This document shows positions 10,735 through 23,165 of a stretch of 64,000 nucleotides of DNA, piece after piece. The DNA is from Cytospora piceicola (Eukaryota > Ascomycota > Sordariomycetes > Diaporthales > Cytosporaceae). The position numbers and the translations under genes are program-made. The notes beneath the pieces were generated by a model. That model was not told the DNA's origin, searched no databases, and saw nothing but the letters and a program-made list of their open reading frames with translations. The stretch lies in the NCBI GenBank assembly GCA_023375675.1, contig JALQBC010000046.1:62001-126000 (forward strand). The letters run 5' to 3'. Position 1 is the stretch's first letter; each line of letters begins with the position of its first letter.

Positions 10735-12507
10735 GGTGGGAATGGTCCCTCAGGAACGATGGATATTGACCAAAGTAAAGAGTGACCGGTGGGTAGGAGG
10801 AGGTAGATGACCGATCGGAGGGGATTTGCGAGGGCGAGGCAGGTGTCAATGGGATGAACACATGGGAACCTGGGGGAGATATGTGGTGAAGCTGTTATGG
10901 AGCCTTCAAAGGAGAGCTTGTCCACTGGTGTCGATTTGAGGTGGGTTCCTGGTCAGGATATCCACTTTTTCCGTGATGATAAGTTGGCCTCTTGACACGG
11001 GGAGTCCGGCAGACCGCAATCACTCACACAATCAAGCAGAGGGCAAGATGGATAAATTCGAGGGTAATTATTGAAGAGAGAGACCATGCGACGCCAACAA
11101 TGGACCCAGATCACGACTATGACCAAGTGTGGTTGGATAATCGCGGGGTCTGCCAAAAGAGTGAGCGATAAAGATGGGAATTTTTTGGTAGGTCGGTGGA
11201 ACAATAGGTGGATGGAGCTCTTTCGGCGAGTTCCTTCCTGCTGAATCTTGCCCATGGGGTGGACTCCCGCTACTTCCCGCTTCTGGGGAACAAGCCCCAC
11301 TGGTTAGACCGGATAATTGTTAAGCCGCTCCGAGGCACCAATCATGTGCTGTGCCGTTTCTTGTCGGCAGGGGACAAGGCCCATTGTCCCCGTGCTGGGG
11401 CCTCAGAGAGACCAGGGGCACGACACAAGGGCTCCTCTTCTGTGGAGATGGCTAAGCTTCGATCCTCGTTCCATCCTCCACCGTCGGAACAGTCCGGATT
11501 CTACGGCACAGCATCAGGTCCGGCCTCCGGGTATAACATTTTTTTGTCTTCAGGGTGACTGTCAACCTCCGCCGGGCCGGCTGCTATGGTGGCCTCCGGG
11601 CAGATGGGACGGGATCAGTGAACGAGGCTCGAGCTGGGCGAACGGTATCTAGAAATCTCAACTCATCCATCTTCAATCTGCCGGCCAGTACTGGTCCCGT
11701 GAGTCAGTGGTAAACAACAGTGGCTTCTTTTGCTTTTCTAAATTGAATTATAGTTCATACACAGTCATCATCGTAACTACCTAGCGCTCACACCAGCCGC
11801 CCTGGACCTTCAGACGCCCATTTTAGTGAAGAAGTACCAGAGCCATGGCCAATATTCCAGTTCCATGTCTCATAAGCCGAGCCTGTCAGGGAATGCCTGG
11901 CACCAGAGTTTTCCCTCCTTGCCTTTCCCTATATCTAGCCCTCTCCCTCCTTTACCCCCCAACGCCATGCAGAAGTGTCTCTCACCTTGTGTCTGCCATT
12001 AATTTGTAAAGGAAAATTGGTGAGCGGCAAGCCGCAGTCAATCGAATGTTATGTGAGAAATAACGGCCGCCTTCCGTCATCGTTCATCGTGGTATCGTGA
12101 AGGGGTATCTTGCGTGAGGTATTGTAAGAGAGAAAGCGCACAAATGACCTGTCAATCCGTCTCGAGTCGGACCAGGGCAATCAAGGCCGGTGATAACCAG
12201 CAAGCAGAGGTGAGGTCCAGCGGATGCAGGGTGCAAAGACGTCTATCGCAATGAAGTCCATCGGGATCTGCCAAGCGGGTTGTTCGCAAAACCGGTGGTA
12301 GCACTTGTTGTGCCATGCCGGAAGGTCGTCCTATGCAAAGAAATATTAAAAAAGTTTTCGTTCCATGCCAGCTGCTGCAGTGGATGGTAGCCATATGAGC
12401 AACAAATCACACCTCGGCCAAGATGTGCGTTGCATAGTTGGCACCCTAAGCATATACAGATGAAACGCAATGGTATTAGGAAGAGTTGCACGAGGATCAT
12501 CGGTCCA
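10735..12507. other. Intergenic region between carrier promoter and cyclin 3' end
   Basis: The first part is the upstream region of the carrier gene (minus strand). Open frames around 11208-11650 (+) have no family signature. I see no RNA gene or mobile element. Confidence 0.5.
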
Positions 12508-14692
12508 TCAGGACTCGGTGGGGATGAGTTCCGGGAGGGGGTATCGAATCGCGGCAGACTCCTCATTCGCCACACTGCACAGGGACAGTCGAGGGACGGA
12601 GTGGTGGAAGGGAAGGACAAATCCCTTGCGCAACACCTCCTCCACGAAGGTCGAAGCCTTTTTGAATCGGCGGTCCGAGTATTTCTCGTACACGGCGGCA
12701 TGGTGCTTCTGTGGAGACCGGCAACACTCGAGGATCATGGCCACAAGTGGCTTGATATGAACCCAAGTGTAGCCGGAATAATGGATGTGTCCGAGGGACC
12801 ATAGGGTCTTTAGCTTTTGGTCGTCGATGCGTTGACCGTAGATGGGGTCGTAACTCACCCAATCCCCCTTCTTCAACATCAACCGCGCCAGACAGTGGGC
12901 ACCGGCAGCAAGGTAGCTGGGCGGGCATCCCACGAAGCGCTCGTCCATGATGGTCACCTCCAGGAAGTACTTGGCCAGGGTCCGGGTCTCCAGGTCGTAG
13001 TCATCAGCCTTGCTAATGCGACGCAGGAAACTCATGGGGCCAGGCCAGCCGAGCTCAAACTGCAGCATGCTCAGCATGAAGCGCTCTGCCTTGAGGATCT
13101 CCTCCACAGTGTAGCCGCCGTCCACCATGAAGACAATCTCTTGTACGGAGGGGCAGTTGATCTCCTCGTACTTGGCTGCAACGAAGATGGCCGTGGCACC
13201 GACAAGCTGAAGTTTACCGAGAGACACCATCTTGCTCGACAGAAAGCGATCAATGTAGTTCACGGTCAGGAAGAGGGTCTCGGGGAGCAGAGTAAATCGG
13301 TTGTGGACTTGTACGAGCCAGTCCATCAAGATGGAGCGCATGGACCACTGAATCTCGGCCTGGACTTCGGTCATGTAGTGAGGGTTGGGGAGCATTTTCA
13401 ACTACATTCCGATGTCAGTGTGGCTGTCACTTGGCGAAGAGCGTTTCTGGATTGCTTACCTCAAGCTCCCGCATGTACTCAAAGATCTCCTCACCATACT
13501 CAGCAACCATGCTCACATCCCACTCCTCCTCCTCGATGTCATCCATGGGGCGATTCTTCTCGACGTGGCTCTTTGCCTCTTCCAGCTCCTGTTGCGTCTT
13601 TGCCGTCAGCTTTGGGACAAGGAGTGTCGTGGCTCCGTTGGTGTTATCGCCATATGATTTGAATGAATGGGCTGTTGTGTAACCCTGCTCGTCATACAGA
13701 TCCTCGTCGTAATCCTCATCCGAGTACTCATCCAGCTCAGGTGCGAGGGGCGCGGAGAATATCCAGGGCGCAGAAGCGGTTGCGGGGATGGGTTGGAGGG
13801 GCTCCATGTCAGCAGTGATGCTTGGTACAACCAGTCCTGGGGCTGGCATCTCTGATGGGAAATAGGCCTCTTGGTCTCGAGGCGGCTCCTCCATTGCGTC
13901 CTCGTAAGACGCTTCGTCGATGTCATCCTCAACATTGTCGTCGCCCTCCTCCTGGATGAAATTCTTGCTCTGCGTATGGCGCACGACAGGCTGCGCGGCA
14001 GACTTGAGGTATGGCTGGCTCCGATACTGGCGGCTAAGGGTCTGTGACTTCTGCTGCTGACCGTCATTGTAAACCACAGTAGTCTTCTTAGCGACCGACT
14101 GCTTGATGACTGGACCTCCTCGAGTGTCGGCTTGGGAGGGAAAGCCTGGAGTGGTCGACGAAGGTTTCAGGCCAGTGCCAGTGACTGGTCGTTGAGCTGG
14201 ACGAAGAAAGGCATCTTTGGCCTTGTTGGCCTTGATGACGTTCTCCTTGTCGTTATCTTTGTACGGGACCATCTTGCCCGTGTTGACGGGGTACTTGGCA
14301 AAGCCCTTGGCCGAAATGTTGTGATTAGCTGTGGTTCCAGCGGTGTTGCTCAAGTCTCCGAAGGCGCTTCGCTTGACAGGTCCCTTAAGTCCGGCAGCGG
14401 GGAAGTTACCCTGGTAGCCTTGGGCAACCTTGGATCTGTGGCCTGCCGGGTTGGTAGACAGGTTCTCGTTGCGAGAAACCTGAGGCGCGAAGTGTCGCAC
14501 AGGACGCTGGGGCTATTGTGGAGAGGAAGATTGTCAGATTTGTGGGATCAGATACCCAGTCTAACGGCACAAGCTTTGGAAGGGGCCAGGTCAAAGCGTG
14601 ATAGCTGAAGAGAAAAAAATTGGGGAATCTTGAGGAAGGGGATCTGATCACAGGCGGGGATTATAGGAAGTAGTACTCACTTTGGAGTCCAT
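12508..14692 (-). CDS. G2/mitotic B-type cyclin
   Basis: Three exons (14692-14681, 14512-13460, 13401-12508) give 652 residues. Exon 1 encodes only MDSK. A destruction box, RSAFGDLSN (residues 52-60), and a KEN box (93-95) mark it for APC/C-driven proteolysis. Residues 100-350 are low complexity and acidic. The cyclin fold starts near residue 340 with IFEYMRELELKMLPNPHYM, then MRSILMDWLVQVHNRF (the MRAILVDW signature) and FLTVNYIDRFLS, and ends with a cyclin-C domain. It is longer than typical NimE/Clb2-type cyclins (about 480-500 residues), so it may belong to the longer Clb3-like group of filamentous ascomycetes; a phylogeny would decide. Inferred role: Cdk1 activation at G2/M. Confidence 0.94.
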
Positions 14693-16640
14693 GGTTGACC
14701 GTAACAGGAGGACGCGGTACCCCTCGGCTGTAGCAGATGCTGAATGTTGCTGCTGTAGTGCGATACGATGGGGTGGCGATGTGGTATGAGACCGAGGTAT
14801 CGATAGTAAACTCGGGGGTTAGAACACGCGCCCGCGACCATCAAAGTTGGCGACGCAAACAGAGAGGTGATGATTCGGGGCGGGGTAATCGTCTGTCGTC
14901 TTGGAGGGTATCTCTAGACTCAGAAGGGGATCTGTACGTAGTGGATTGGCGGTGGGTTGCGGTGGATTAATGAGGCGGGTTGCGGATCTGGGGGTCGAAG
15001 GTCTGGTTGGTTGACTGGGTGATCAAGACCAAAGCTCAAAAGCTGTGTTGGGAAGATTGAGGGTCCTGCGGCCACAAGCATTAAAACTGGAGGTCTGTCA
15101 GATAAAATGGGGTCAAAACTCTACGAAGCAAAACAGTGTATTCCACTTGTTGATGCTGAATAGCGGCAAATATCGCGCACTGTCAAGGAAAGAGATGGGC
15201 TTCGCCATCATTGTTGCAGCGTGAATTGGCAGCTGCTAATACGACGTACCTCGAAAACCTGGACCACGCGCGGAAGGGTTTGTTGATGCCCACGCGCCAA
15301 CGATCTACTCCTCAGTGAGGAAGTAGTTGTAGAGATGATTTTCTTACCTAGAATATTGGCCTTTCATCACAACAAAAAGAGAAAGCTCGTGAGGGTCGTT
15401 CCTGAGGTGTGGAGGAGGAGAAGGAGGACGAGGAGGAGAGAGGTTGCTTTGGTAGATACGTGGGGCGGAGGAGAGCCGGCCCACGAAGGTAAGTAAGTGA
15501 GTAAGTACCTAAGTATCGTGTGTATGTTTGTTGTTTACTGTGTACCTGGACATGGGTATGTGCACGGACCCTCGTTGTACCGGCGACCGGGCTGTAAAAT
15601 TCCCGATCGAGGGACTAGCCAATCACGTTGGAGCCGGAAAGACCCACTCATTTACGGCGCGTCACCCAAAGACAACTCAAAAATGGGACAATCCAGTCGA
15701 AGGCATTCCACATTGCAAAATATAATTAGAATTTTAGTTCGGCATTTGCATAAGGCTACCCTACAATGCGCATGGCAATTTCGCATCCTCAACTTGCACC
15801 AGTGGCGAGTAGAGCTTGCATACTCGGAATCGCCAACCTCGCGTATCTTATCTACCCAATTTACGCGGGCCAGCCGCGCGATCACGTGCCGGACTTCGTA
15901 TGTTTACCAAATCTGCGTCGCAAAATGGCCATCATCATCATTACCTTGCTGCACGTATCTCTGGACGTTGTCTACACCTTCTTTTATTAATTTCGATATG
16001 GATCACGCCCGAAAAAGATTTGCGCATCGATTTGTCGTTCTGGAAAAAGGGGTCCCCTCGCTTCGATCCGCGGAGGTCTTGGGACAGGGCAGTGCAGTGC
16101 AGTGGGCCGCCGGGCCTTGCCCTTCAAGGCCACGCCTCCAGAGCTCTCTGGCCAGTAGGATCGCCGTCGCAATCTCACCTGAAGCACTATATTTCGATCC
16201 CGCCGTCGCAAACCACGATATCTTGCGACAACCCTGAAATTGAACTGGACGTCATGTGTGTCGAAGTGTCTACAGATAACCTTCTTGTTGGTGGTTTTTA
16301 ATAGCAGGCCCAGACGCAATCAATCAAGAAAAGTGGACGCCACTATAGCACCAACCCCACTGCACCCCTCTTCAGACCGGATGGACTCAAGACTCATACG
16401 CTGCCCCGCGACTCACGGCTTGATTGTCAACAAGCCACTGGACCCTTATCGCAGGAGCAATAGAAACCGCCATTTGATGTTCCGAGGTTTCCAAGCCGGC
16501 ATAAACTGGTGAGGGTCGTTCCCTATCTTGCCAACGCCGACGTACGTAGCGCACGTTGCGACTGTCGCAAAGAGCTCTTCCGGGGGGGGGAGGGGTCAGC
16601 ATGACAGAAAAGGGTTCGGCTTCGATCCCAGGCGGCCGCA

Positions 16641-16668
16641 ACAGCACAGCACAGCACAGCACAGCACA
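16641..16668. repeat. (ACAGC)n microsatellite
   Basis: Five ACAGC pentamers in tandem in non-coding DNA. Confidence 0.9.
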
Positions 16669-19600
16669 ACAAGCGGATCCCTGACACCCGCGAGACCCGT
16701 GGCTCCATAGCGAACGAGGAGTTGTCTGGTACATCGTGCAATCAAAGGGCCTTTAGAAGCTCCTGCTGCGAATCAGCTAATGTGCACTACGGCACCTGTC
16801 TTGCATTGCATTGCGAAAAAGGCCCCACTGTGAGAATCCGTGGCAGCATCGAGGGTCCTGCTCATGTTTCTCGGGGGGCATTTGACTTGCCAGCTCAATT
16901 TGCGTGGACCAAAGGCTAGCGGAGTGGGCGGAACGTCGGACTTGTTTGGTGGCAGTCCCTCACCCCGGCTGGAATCCTCCTCATCTTTGCGAGAATTGCG
17001 CCCCTGATATGTTGGACAACCCTTTCGGGCAGGATAACACGGCTTGTAAGTAGGGTGGTCTGGAATCCCGCTCTCATCAACAATAACAGGCTGAGCGTAC
17101 GCAGTAGCGTTGCATAGTGGGTGTGGCATCCGTATCAAGATCCCAAGGACACCATCAGAGCTTGCATGTGGCAGAGAGATCGACCTTCCAAGACCCAGCC
17201 ATTCCTCATTAGCATAGAAAAAGAGTTAAAATGGTGCTTGTCATGACGGTTGGCGCTGCCGGACATTAAGGTGCCTTGTGGCGTTTTCTGAATTGGAAGT
17301 TCTTCTATAATCTTACCTACCTTCCTGAGCCTCTTCGCCTTCCTGTTTCATTGCGCACAAAGAGACGCAAGTCACTCAAAACAGGTTCGCTTCTTACCGG
17401 GTACCCGAGTTCATACCTAGGAATGCTCTCATTGTGAGGAAATATGAGACGATGACCCCGGCATAGAAATCGGATACTCAACCTTGCGCCAGCGACACTC
17501 ACATGCACAAACAGACACACCTTACAAGGTCTCCGACTGCAGACGCAAGACTCTGGTGGCAGTAGCTCGTCGCCAATACTTTGTTCTGGCCGTCGCAATG
17601 TCTACTAAGTTGCGCGACAGATCTGATGGCCCGACATCACGACTATCACTCGAAACCCGACTGGCGCAATCATACACCCATCTGCCGTCCTAGACCGATG
17701 AACCCTAAGATAGATGACTCCCAGGCACGATTATACACACACAGTATGACAAATTGCTCGATCCCAATAGCGGCAGCTAGAACACAAACGGGCGCTCGGG
17801 TCCCACTGCCTAGGACTCAAGTCCCTCAGTTGGCATTCACCGGATGTCTTGACTTCATGAGCATCTGACCAGCACAAATGATTTTCTTGGCAGATCTGGT
17901 TCGCGCAAAGACGAACTCTGACTTGATGCGTCTCGCTGGTGCTTGCGATTTCCTACATGATGTGCCTGGATCTGTACGATCTATCGATCGATGACAGACA
18001 CTGAAGAAAGAAAGACAGACAGACAGACAGTGTCGGAGGATGGATGACAGGAACGCGCGACAAGACTACAGGAGCTTGAGGCAGCTGCTCAATTGCTATT
18101 CACGGTCGGCGCACTTGTAGTCATTCCTAGAGCGCTTGTGGCAGACAGTGCGCCGTATCTGTGAGCTTTCAAGGTTCCTATCAGACGCCGTCCTCCATTC
18201 GCATTCACCCCTCTTTCTTGAGAGATCTATCAGTTCAGGCGCATCGACAACGAGACCCCTGTCTCACAACCGACTGGCAAGCGGGCGCTCCTCTGACCGC
18301 CCGCAAGCGCCATTGGATGCGATGGGTGGGATTGGCGACCCACTCGCCTCTCAACTACGATGTCCACGTCCGTTGACTTCCACTCTTTGGCTCGTCACCC
18401 TGTCGCATTACGTTTTTTGCTTGACGAGCACCTTCCTGGGGCGGGTGAGAGAGCCGGCGATAGAGTGCGAACCCGAGGTCTGTGTCTGACAGAATGTCAT
18501 CATGCGATGCGCCCTAACGACGACTTATTTGGCCAGTGCCTGGAGTGGGTTGGACTGGATTGGACCGGACCCCCCCATGAGCAAGCAATCCTCCAGACCA
18601 AGCCGGCAAGGTTGGCAAGTTTGCGCATGTCACATCAGCGGCATCCCAGTCCTAGGAGTTTCCCTGCCAGCCATCCATCCCGCCAGGCTCAATGGTTTGC
18701 TTAGCGTTCCTAGGTCTACCCAGGCTCTGACCTGGACCTGTAATTGAGGTGTAAGAGGATCGACCGGACGGCCAGACCCAAGCGTGTATCAGCATGTACG
18801 TACTTTGATCAGGAAAAGAAAGGCACGGCCATTCCAGTCAGGACGGTGGCGCCGGTCTACCATGCACCAAGAAAAATTCATCTCCATGCCATCCACTGCT
18901 ACGGCAACGAACTCAGATGACACTCTGAGGCAATCTGGATGCGGAGGCTTGACAATCCATTTCAAGTCGGAGAGGATGCGCAAGTTCAAAAACACTTTAA
19001 CGCTTCCAAAGCCAAGGTCGGGAACTCCTTGAACGGTTTCCTCGTTGCAGACTACCCGGGTCTGCAGTAGAAGGGACCCCCAAAGTAAGTTTTAGGTCGC
19101 ATACTGTGCAGTTTCGTGAAGCCTCTTCCGGCCTGAAGACTCGGAGCTGATGAGGGTCCTCTCGGTCCTGGAATCAGTGAATCAGTGAAGAGGCACCTCA
19201 ATGACCTTAAATGGCCAGATCTCGGTGTCCCCAGCTGTCTGTCTGGTTTCTACCGCGGCAACAGGGCGGCTCGCGCTGATCGGAATGACATCCATGGATG
19301 CGCTCAGGATCGAGCGAAACAGACCCCAATTTGTGTTACGCTACGCTGAAGTGCCTTGTCCTTGCCACAACTCCACTCACTCTCAAGTGATTGACGGGCA
19401 TGAAGGGGCTGTAGAGTCAGGTTGACCCTGTCGATGCGCTGTCGACCGGCACTTAATCGCCCTGGATCAGCCATCGAATGGTTATGTTGCTTCATGCGAC
19501 GGGATATCTCATCATTATATTGCGATTCCAGTTGGGCATGTGGCGCGCACTTAAGCACTTAAAGCTGCACGCCGCAGGTTGGACAGTCGCATGGTGGGGG

Positions 19601-19713
19601 GGGAGGACCAGTTGCCGGAGGCTGGATATGGACAAGGTTTGCGACCGCATGTTTCACTCGAGATTCGGGGTAAGTATGAGCACATGGTAAACACGGGACA
19701 CACCTAGAGCGCA

Positions 19714-19772
19714 AATATGTATGTATGTATGTATGTGTGTATGTGTGTATGTGTGTATGTGTGTATGTGTGT
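19714..19772. repeat. (ATGT)/(GTGTAT) microsatellite
   Basis: ATGT tetranucleotides grading into GTGTATGT units, ending in the palindrome TACCTAGGTA. Confidence 0.9.
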
Positions 19773-19903
19773 ACCTAGGTATGCATAGATGGATGAATGG
19801 ATGGATGGATATACTGCAGTCAACATGGAATAGATAGGGCAGTTTTGCGCACATGACAGAAGCAGAGAGCGCAGAGCCAGGGGAGAAGGATATAGACACA
19901 CAG

Positions 19904-19946
19904 CTAGAGAGAGAGAGAGAGAGAGAGAGGCAAAAGAGAGAGAGAG
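19904..19946. repeat. (GA)n tract
   Basis: GA dinucleotide run interrupted once by GGCAAAAG. It lies upstream of the Zn-cluster gene leader. Confidence 0.9.
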
Positions 19947-20048
19947 CCGATCTTGCGACACAGAGCACGGCCTCAGTTGCGCTCGGCTGGGGATACCCAG
20001 CAGGATGCCAAGGTGGTTACCTATACTCGGTATCTACTGGAGAATCAG

Positions 20049-20081
20049 GAAGAAGAGAAGAAGAAGAAGAAGAAGAAGAAA
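20049..20081. repeat. (AAG)n microsatellite
   Basis: About ten AAG units. The position is compatible with promoter or early leader of the downstream gene. Confidence 0.9.
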
Positions 20082-20299
20082 ACTTAACCACCTCTTGGGC
20101 CATACAAAGTGGCCAGTCTAGTGCGTGTTGTTATTATTGTGTGCTTCATCGAGGTCGCACCTGGTCTGTGAGTTGTTGTTGTGTTGTGTGAAGTGTTCTG
20201 GCGTGGTGAGGTGGGCCGCAGCGGGCAAGCGGGCTTTTGCGCTATTCGCCTGTTGAGGCCGTCGAGACAAATCCATCTTCCTCGCTGCGAAACTTCTCC

Positions 20300-21058
20300 T
20301 CTTTCCTCCTAACCCTCCGGACTCTTCACCCTCCACCATCAAACGACTCCCAAATCAACTGGTAAGCCATCTTCATCCCTCATACAACCCATTGGAAACA
20401 CTATCAATCGACCTCCACTTCTTCCCTCCCTTCCCATTCCAGGATCCCCCGGGTCTGATACCATCTTGTCGCAGACTGTCCGTCGCTATTGAGTGTGAAG
20501 AGAGGAGAGACGAGTCCCCCGAGCTTCAAAGTGACTTTCAAGGTCAACCACAACCATCCTCTCCTCGCCTGGTAAGTTGGATCTGCTGTCTTGGTCAATG
20601 CGATCGAACATAACGAACATTTATTGTTCGTTTCCTTCCCTTCCGCCGGCCACACTCTTCCTGTTTACCTGGTCGACTCCGTCTTCCGGGACCGGCTCCT
20701 CGGCGACTTGACTGCTGCGAAGGACTGTCACAAGGACTTGATCTGGACAATTAATGCATTACCTTCATCATTTGCATATTTCGAAGCTAATTACTCCCCG
20801 TACTCCCAGATACGACAACACACGACACTCCAATCTCGCCCCCTCCCCCCTCCTCGTCGGACTGACCTCCTTGAACGCCGAGAACCGCAAGATTGACCGC
20901 CCACCACCCTGTGGCAGACTGTGGGCACACACCCCCAACCCACCCAAGACATATACAGAATACATATATCGGTCAAGAGGTTCCAAGAGGAGGAAAACAA
21001 GAGGCAATCGTATTGCCTCAGGAGCAACTATTATCGGCCGTCGGTCATTTCGCTAGGA
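20300..21058 (+). promoter_or_regulatory. Probable 5' leader with two candidate introns
   Basis: Two intron-like units precede the start codon. The first is 20362-20442: GTAAGC donor, pyrimidine-rich end and CCAG. The second is 20572-20809: GTAAGT donor, a GCTAAT branch and CCCAG. CT-rich stretches around both suit fungal leaders. Several upstream ATGs would lie in the leader, so uORF control is possible. Inferred only from signals. Confidence 0.4.
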
Positions 21059-23165
21059 ATGGCACCATCGAGTCTGATGTCGGCCCAATCTCCCGCGTCG
21101 GATCTCTCCCCAAGAGCACATGCCAGTTCTGTTGCCACGACATACCCATTTCAAAACCAATCCCCTCCTACACCCACCGAAGCACATATCCTCGCCTCAA
21201 TGAGCCGCGGGGGTAGAATCATGGAATTCGCACAGCCCCAATACCAGCCGCCCTCTGTCCCCAGGTCCGTCAAGTTCGAGCTCGTCACCGATGCTTCCCA
21301 GTATCGAGCGCGGTTGCCTATGAGGGTGCAGATATATCCTCACGATACGACTGAGTCTATCATCACCACTGTCAAGAACTTCTACGGCTTGTATCCGAGC
21401 CCCACAAGCTGCCCAGGCGTCAGCTTCGAAGACGAGCAGGGCAACACCATAATTGGCCGTTATGAGAACTTCCGACACAATTCTGTCGTCTATGTGCGTG
21501 TACGGGACGGTCCCCCAACTCCTGGGCCGCACACCGCTCAGCCGAGCCAGCCAGGCGCACGATCCTTCTACACTCAAGATGGCCATCCTGCCCAGGGGCC
21601 CCATCAACAGACGCAACACCTGTCCCGGCCTGTTTCTAGGTCATCCAGGCGGCGCAGTGTATCTCCCAACAGTGTCAGTGGGCGACGGAGCGTTGCTGGC
21701 AGCACTAACAGCAAGAATGCTCGCCCTCGTTCCAACAAGAGCCGTGGGCCAGGCTCCCAAACACAAGGTGACGCACAAAGCGAGAGCATGAACGGCTATA
21801 GCAGCGGCAATGATGCTCCTGGCTCCTCTTCCGGGAAGTCCAAGGAGCAGATGCCCAGCACTGAGATTAGCCTTGACAACATCGTGGAAGGCGGACGTCG
21901 CAAGCGAGCCAAATTTGAAAGCTCTGTAAGTTTCTGGAATCAAGACCTGTCGAGGTTTCTAAAGCTTGCAAGGGGTCCGTGGCTAACAGCAACATTCACA
22001 GGAGTTGCCTCTTTTCGCGCCTCCCCAGATGCCTGCTGCGCTATCCAATCCATCCGTCTCTCCAGCTCGTCGAATTGAGCACAACCGCGCAACCCTCCCC
22101 TTTATACAACCCGGCCAAAACCCCTTTACCAACCCACGGCTACTACAATCACCGCAGAACTATAGCGCTGGATACAATGGCATGGGCATGTATGCCACTC
22201 CCGCCACCGACACTCGCCGTGCCCGAAGCTATGCTAGTGGTATGGGCGCTGCCCCCAATATGGGCATCTTGCCGACCCCTGACCCGACGGTCGGAAGTTG
22301 CATGTCAGAGGAAGACAAGGATGTGGCCATCCAGCTGATGCGCCTCGGCGAGATCTCGAACATCTCGCATGGTCGCACTTCAGCCTCCACGCTGGATGAT
22401 ACGTTCAGCCGCAACGCTGATGCGGCCTCCTCTACTGGCGCCACTAGTGATGGCGAGAGCGAGAGTGAAGACGAGAAGCCGGCCGTGCGCAAGCAAAAGC
22501 TCGATGGAGCCAATTCTAACAAGATCTATCCCACCACCGAAACGCATTTCAGCCCTGCGAATGCCGAATTCGAACCCAGCGAAGACGAAGATGGCTACTC
22601 GGATGGCGCTGCTGATGGCAGCATGAGCGCTCCCAAGTCCAAGGCCCCGAAGGCTCCCAATGGAACCAAGGCCCACTCCCAGTCGAACGGCACGAAACCC
22701 AAGAGCTCCAAGGTGAACAAGTCCAGCAAGCCTTCTACGGGCTCAAAGGTCAAGAAGTCGAGCAGTGTCCCAAGCGGACCCATGTCACCCACCTCGCTAC
22801 CGGCATCTCGGAAGCCATCCATCGCTTCCAACTCTGGTGCTACCTCTGTTCCAGGTGATGATGAGCCTGACCTCTCTACCAAGCCGCGCTGCCAGCGCTG
22901 CCGGAAGAGCAAGAAGGGATGCGACAGGCAACGCCCCTGTGGCAGATGCCGAGATGCTGGCATACCTGCTGAGCTGTGCATCAGTGAAGACGAGGGCAAT
23001 GGCCGCAAGGGTCGCTATGGTCGACACATGGGCGTGCCCATCAAGATTCCCGATATGCCAGCGCCAGGCAACCCCTTGCTTCCCGCTGCGCCCATCACGA
23101 CAGCAACGACGGCGGCATTTGCAACTGCTTCTACTATGGATAAGAACAAGAAGCGCAAGAGGTAG
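21059..23165 (+). CDS. Zn(II)2Cys6 binuclear-cluster protein, C-terminal zinc cluster
   Basis: Two exons (21059-21925, 22002-23165) give 676 residues. The start is set at MAPSSLMSAQSP because the in-frame extension back to 20921 reads like leader. The zinc cluster is near the C-terminus, residues 586-615, with spacing C-X2-C-X6-C-X5-C-X2-C-X9-C (CQRCRKSKKGCDRQRPC...). A basic tail ending KNKKRKR looks like a nuclear signal. Residues about 80-155 form a compact, folded-looking N-terminal region with PMRVQIYPHDTTESIITTV, a PB1/ubiquitin-like flavour that I cannot confirm. The middle is disordered, Ser/Lys/Pro-rich. There is no fungal-specific TF middle-homology region. I do not recognise a named orthologue; probably a nuclear regulator with a long control region. 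Confidence 0.85.

Larger units (their letters stand above)
14693..21058. other. 6.4-kb gene-free stretch upstream of the Zn-cluster gene
   Basis: The first few hundred bases serve as cyclin upstream DNA. From about 15.5 to 19.7 kb I find only short, unrelated open frames (the longest is 246 codons at 15497-16237) without domain or codon signature, and an ACAGC tract at 16641-16668. From 19.7 kb on there are microsatellites and a TACCTAGGTA palindrome at 19772-19781, then what looks like the promoter and spliced leader of the downstream gene. Its size suggests a large regulatory region or an unannotated non-coding transcript; that is inference. Confidence 0.5.

Noticed and set aside
11208..11652. 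Overlapping plus-strand frames of 116 and 111 codons
   Set aside because: Two overlapping frames of similar length without signature suggest chance.
15497..16237. 246-codon plus-strand frame in the large gap
   Set aside because: Composition looks random, there is no domain and no family motif, and overlapping frames are equally long.
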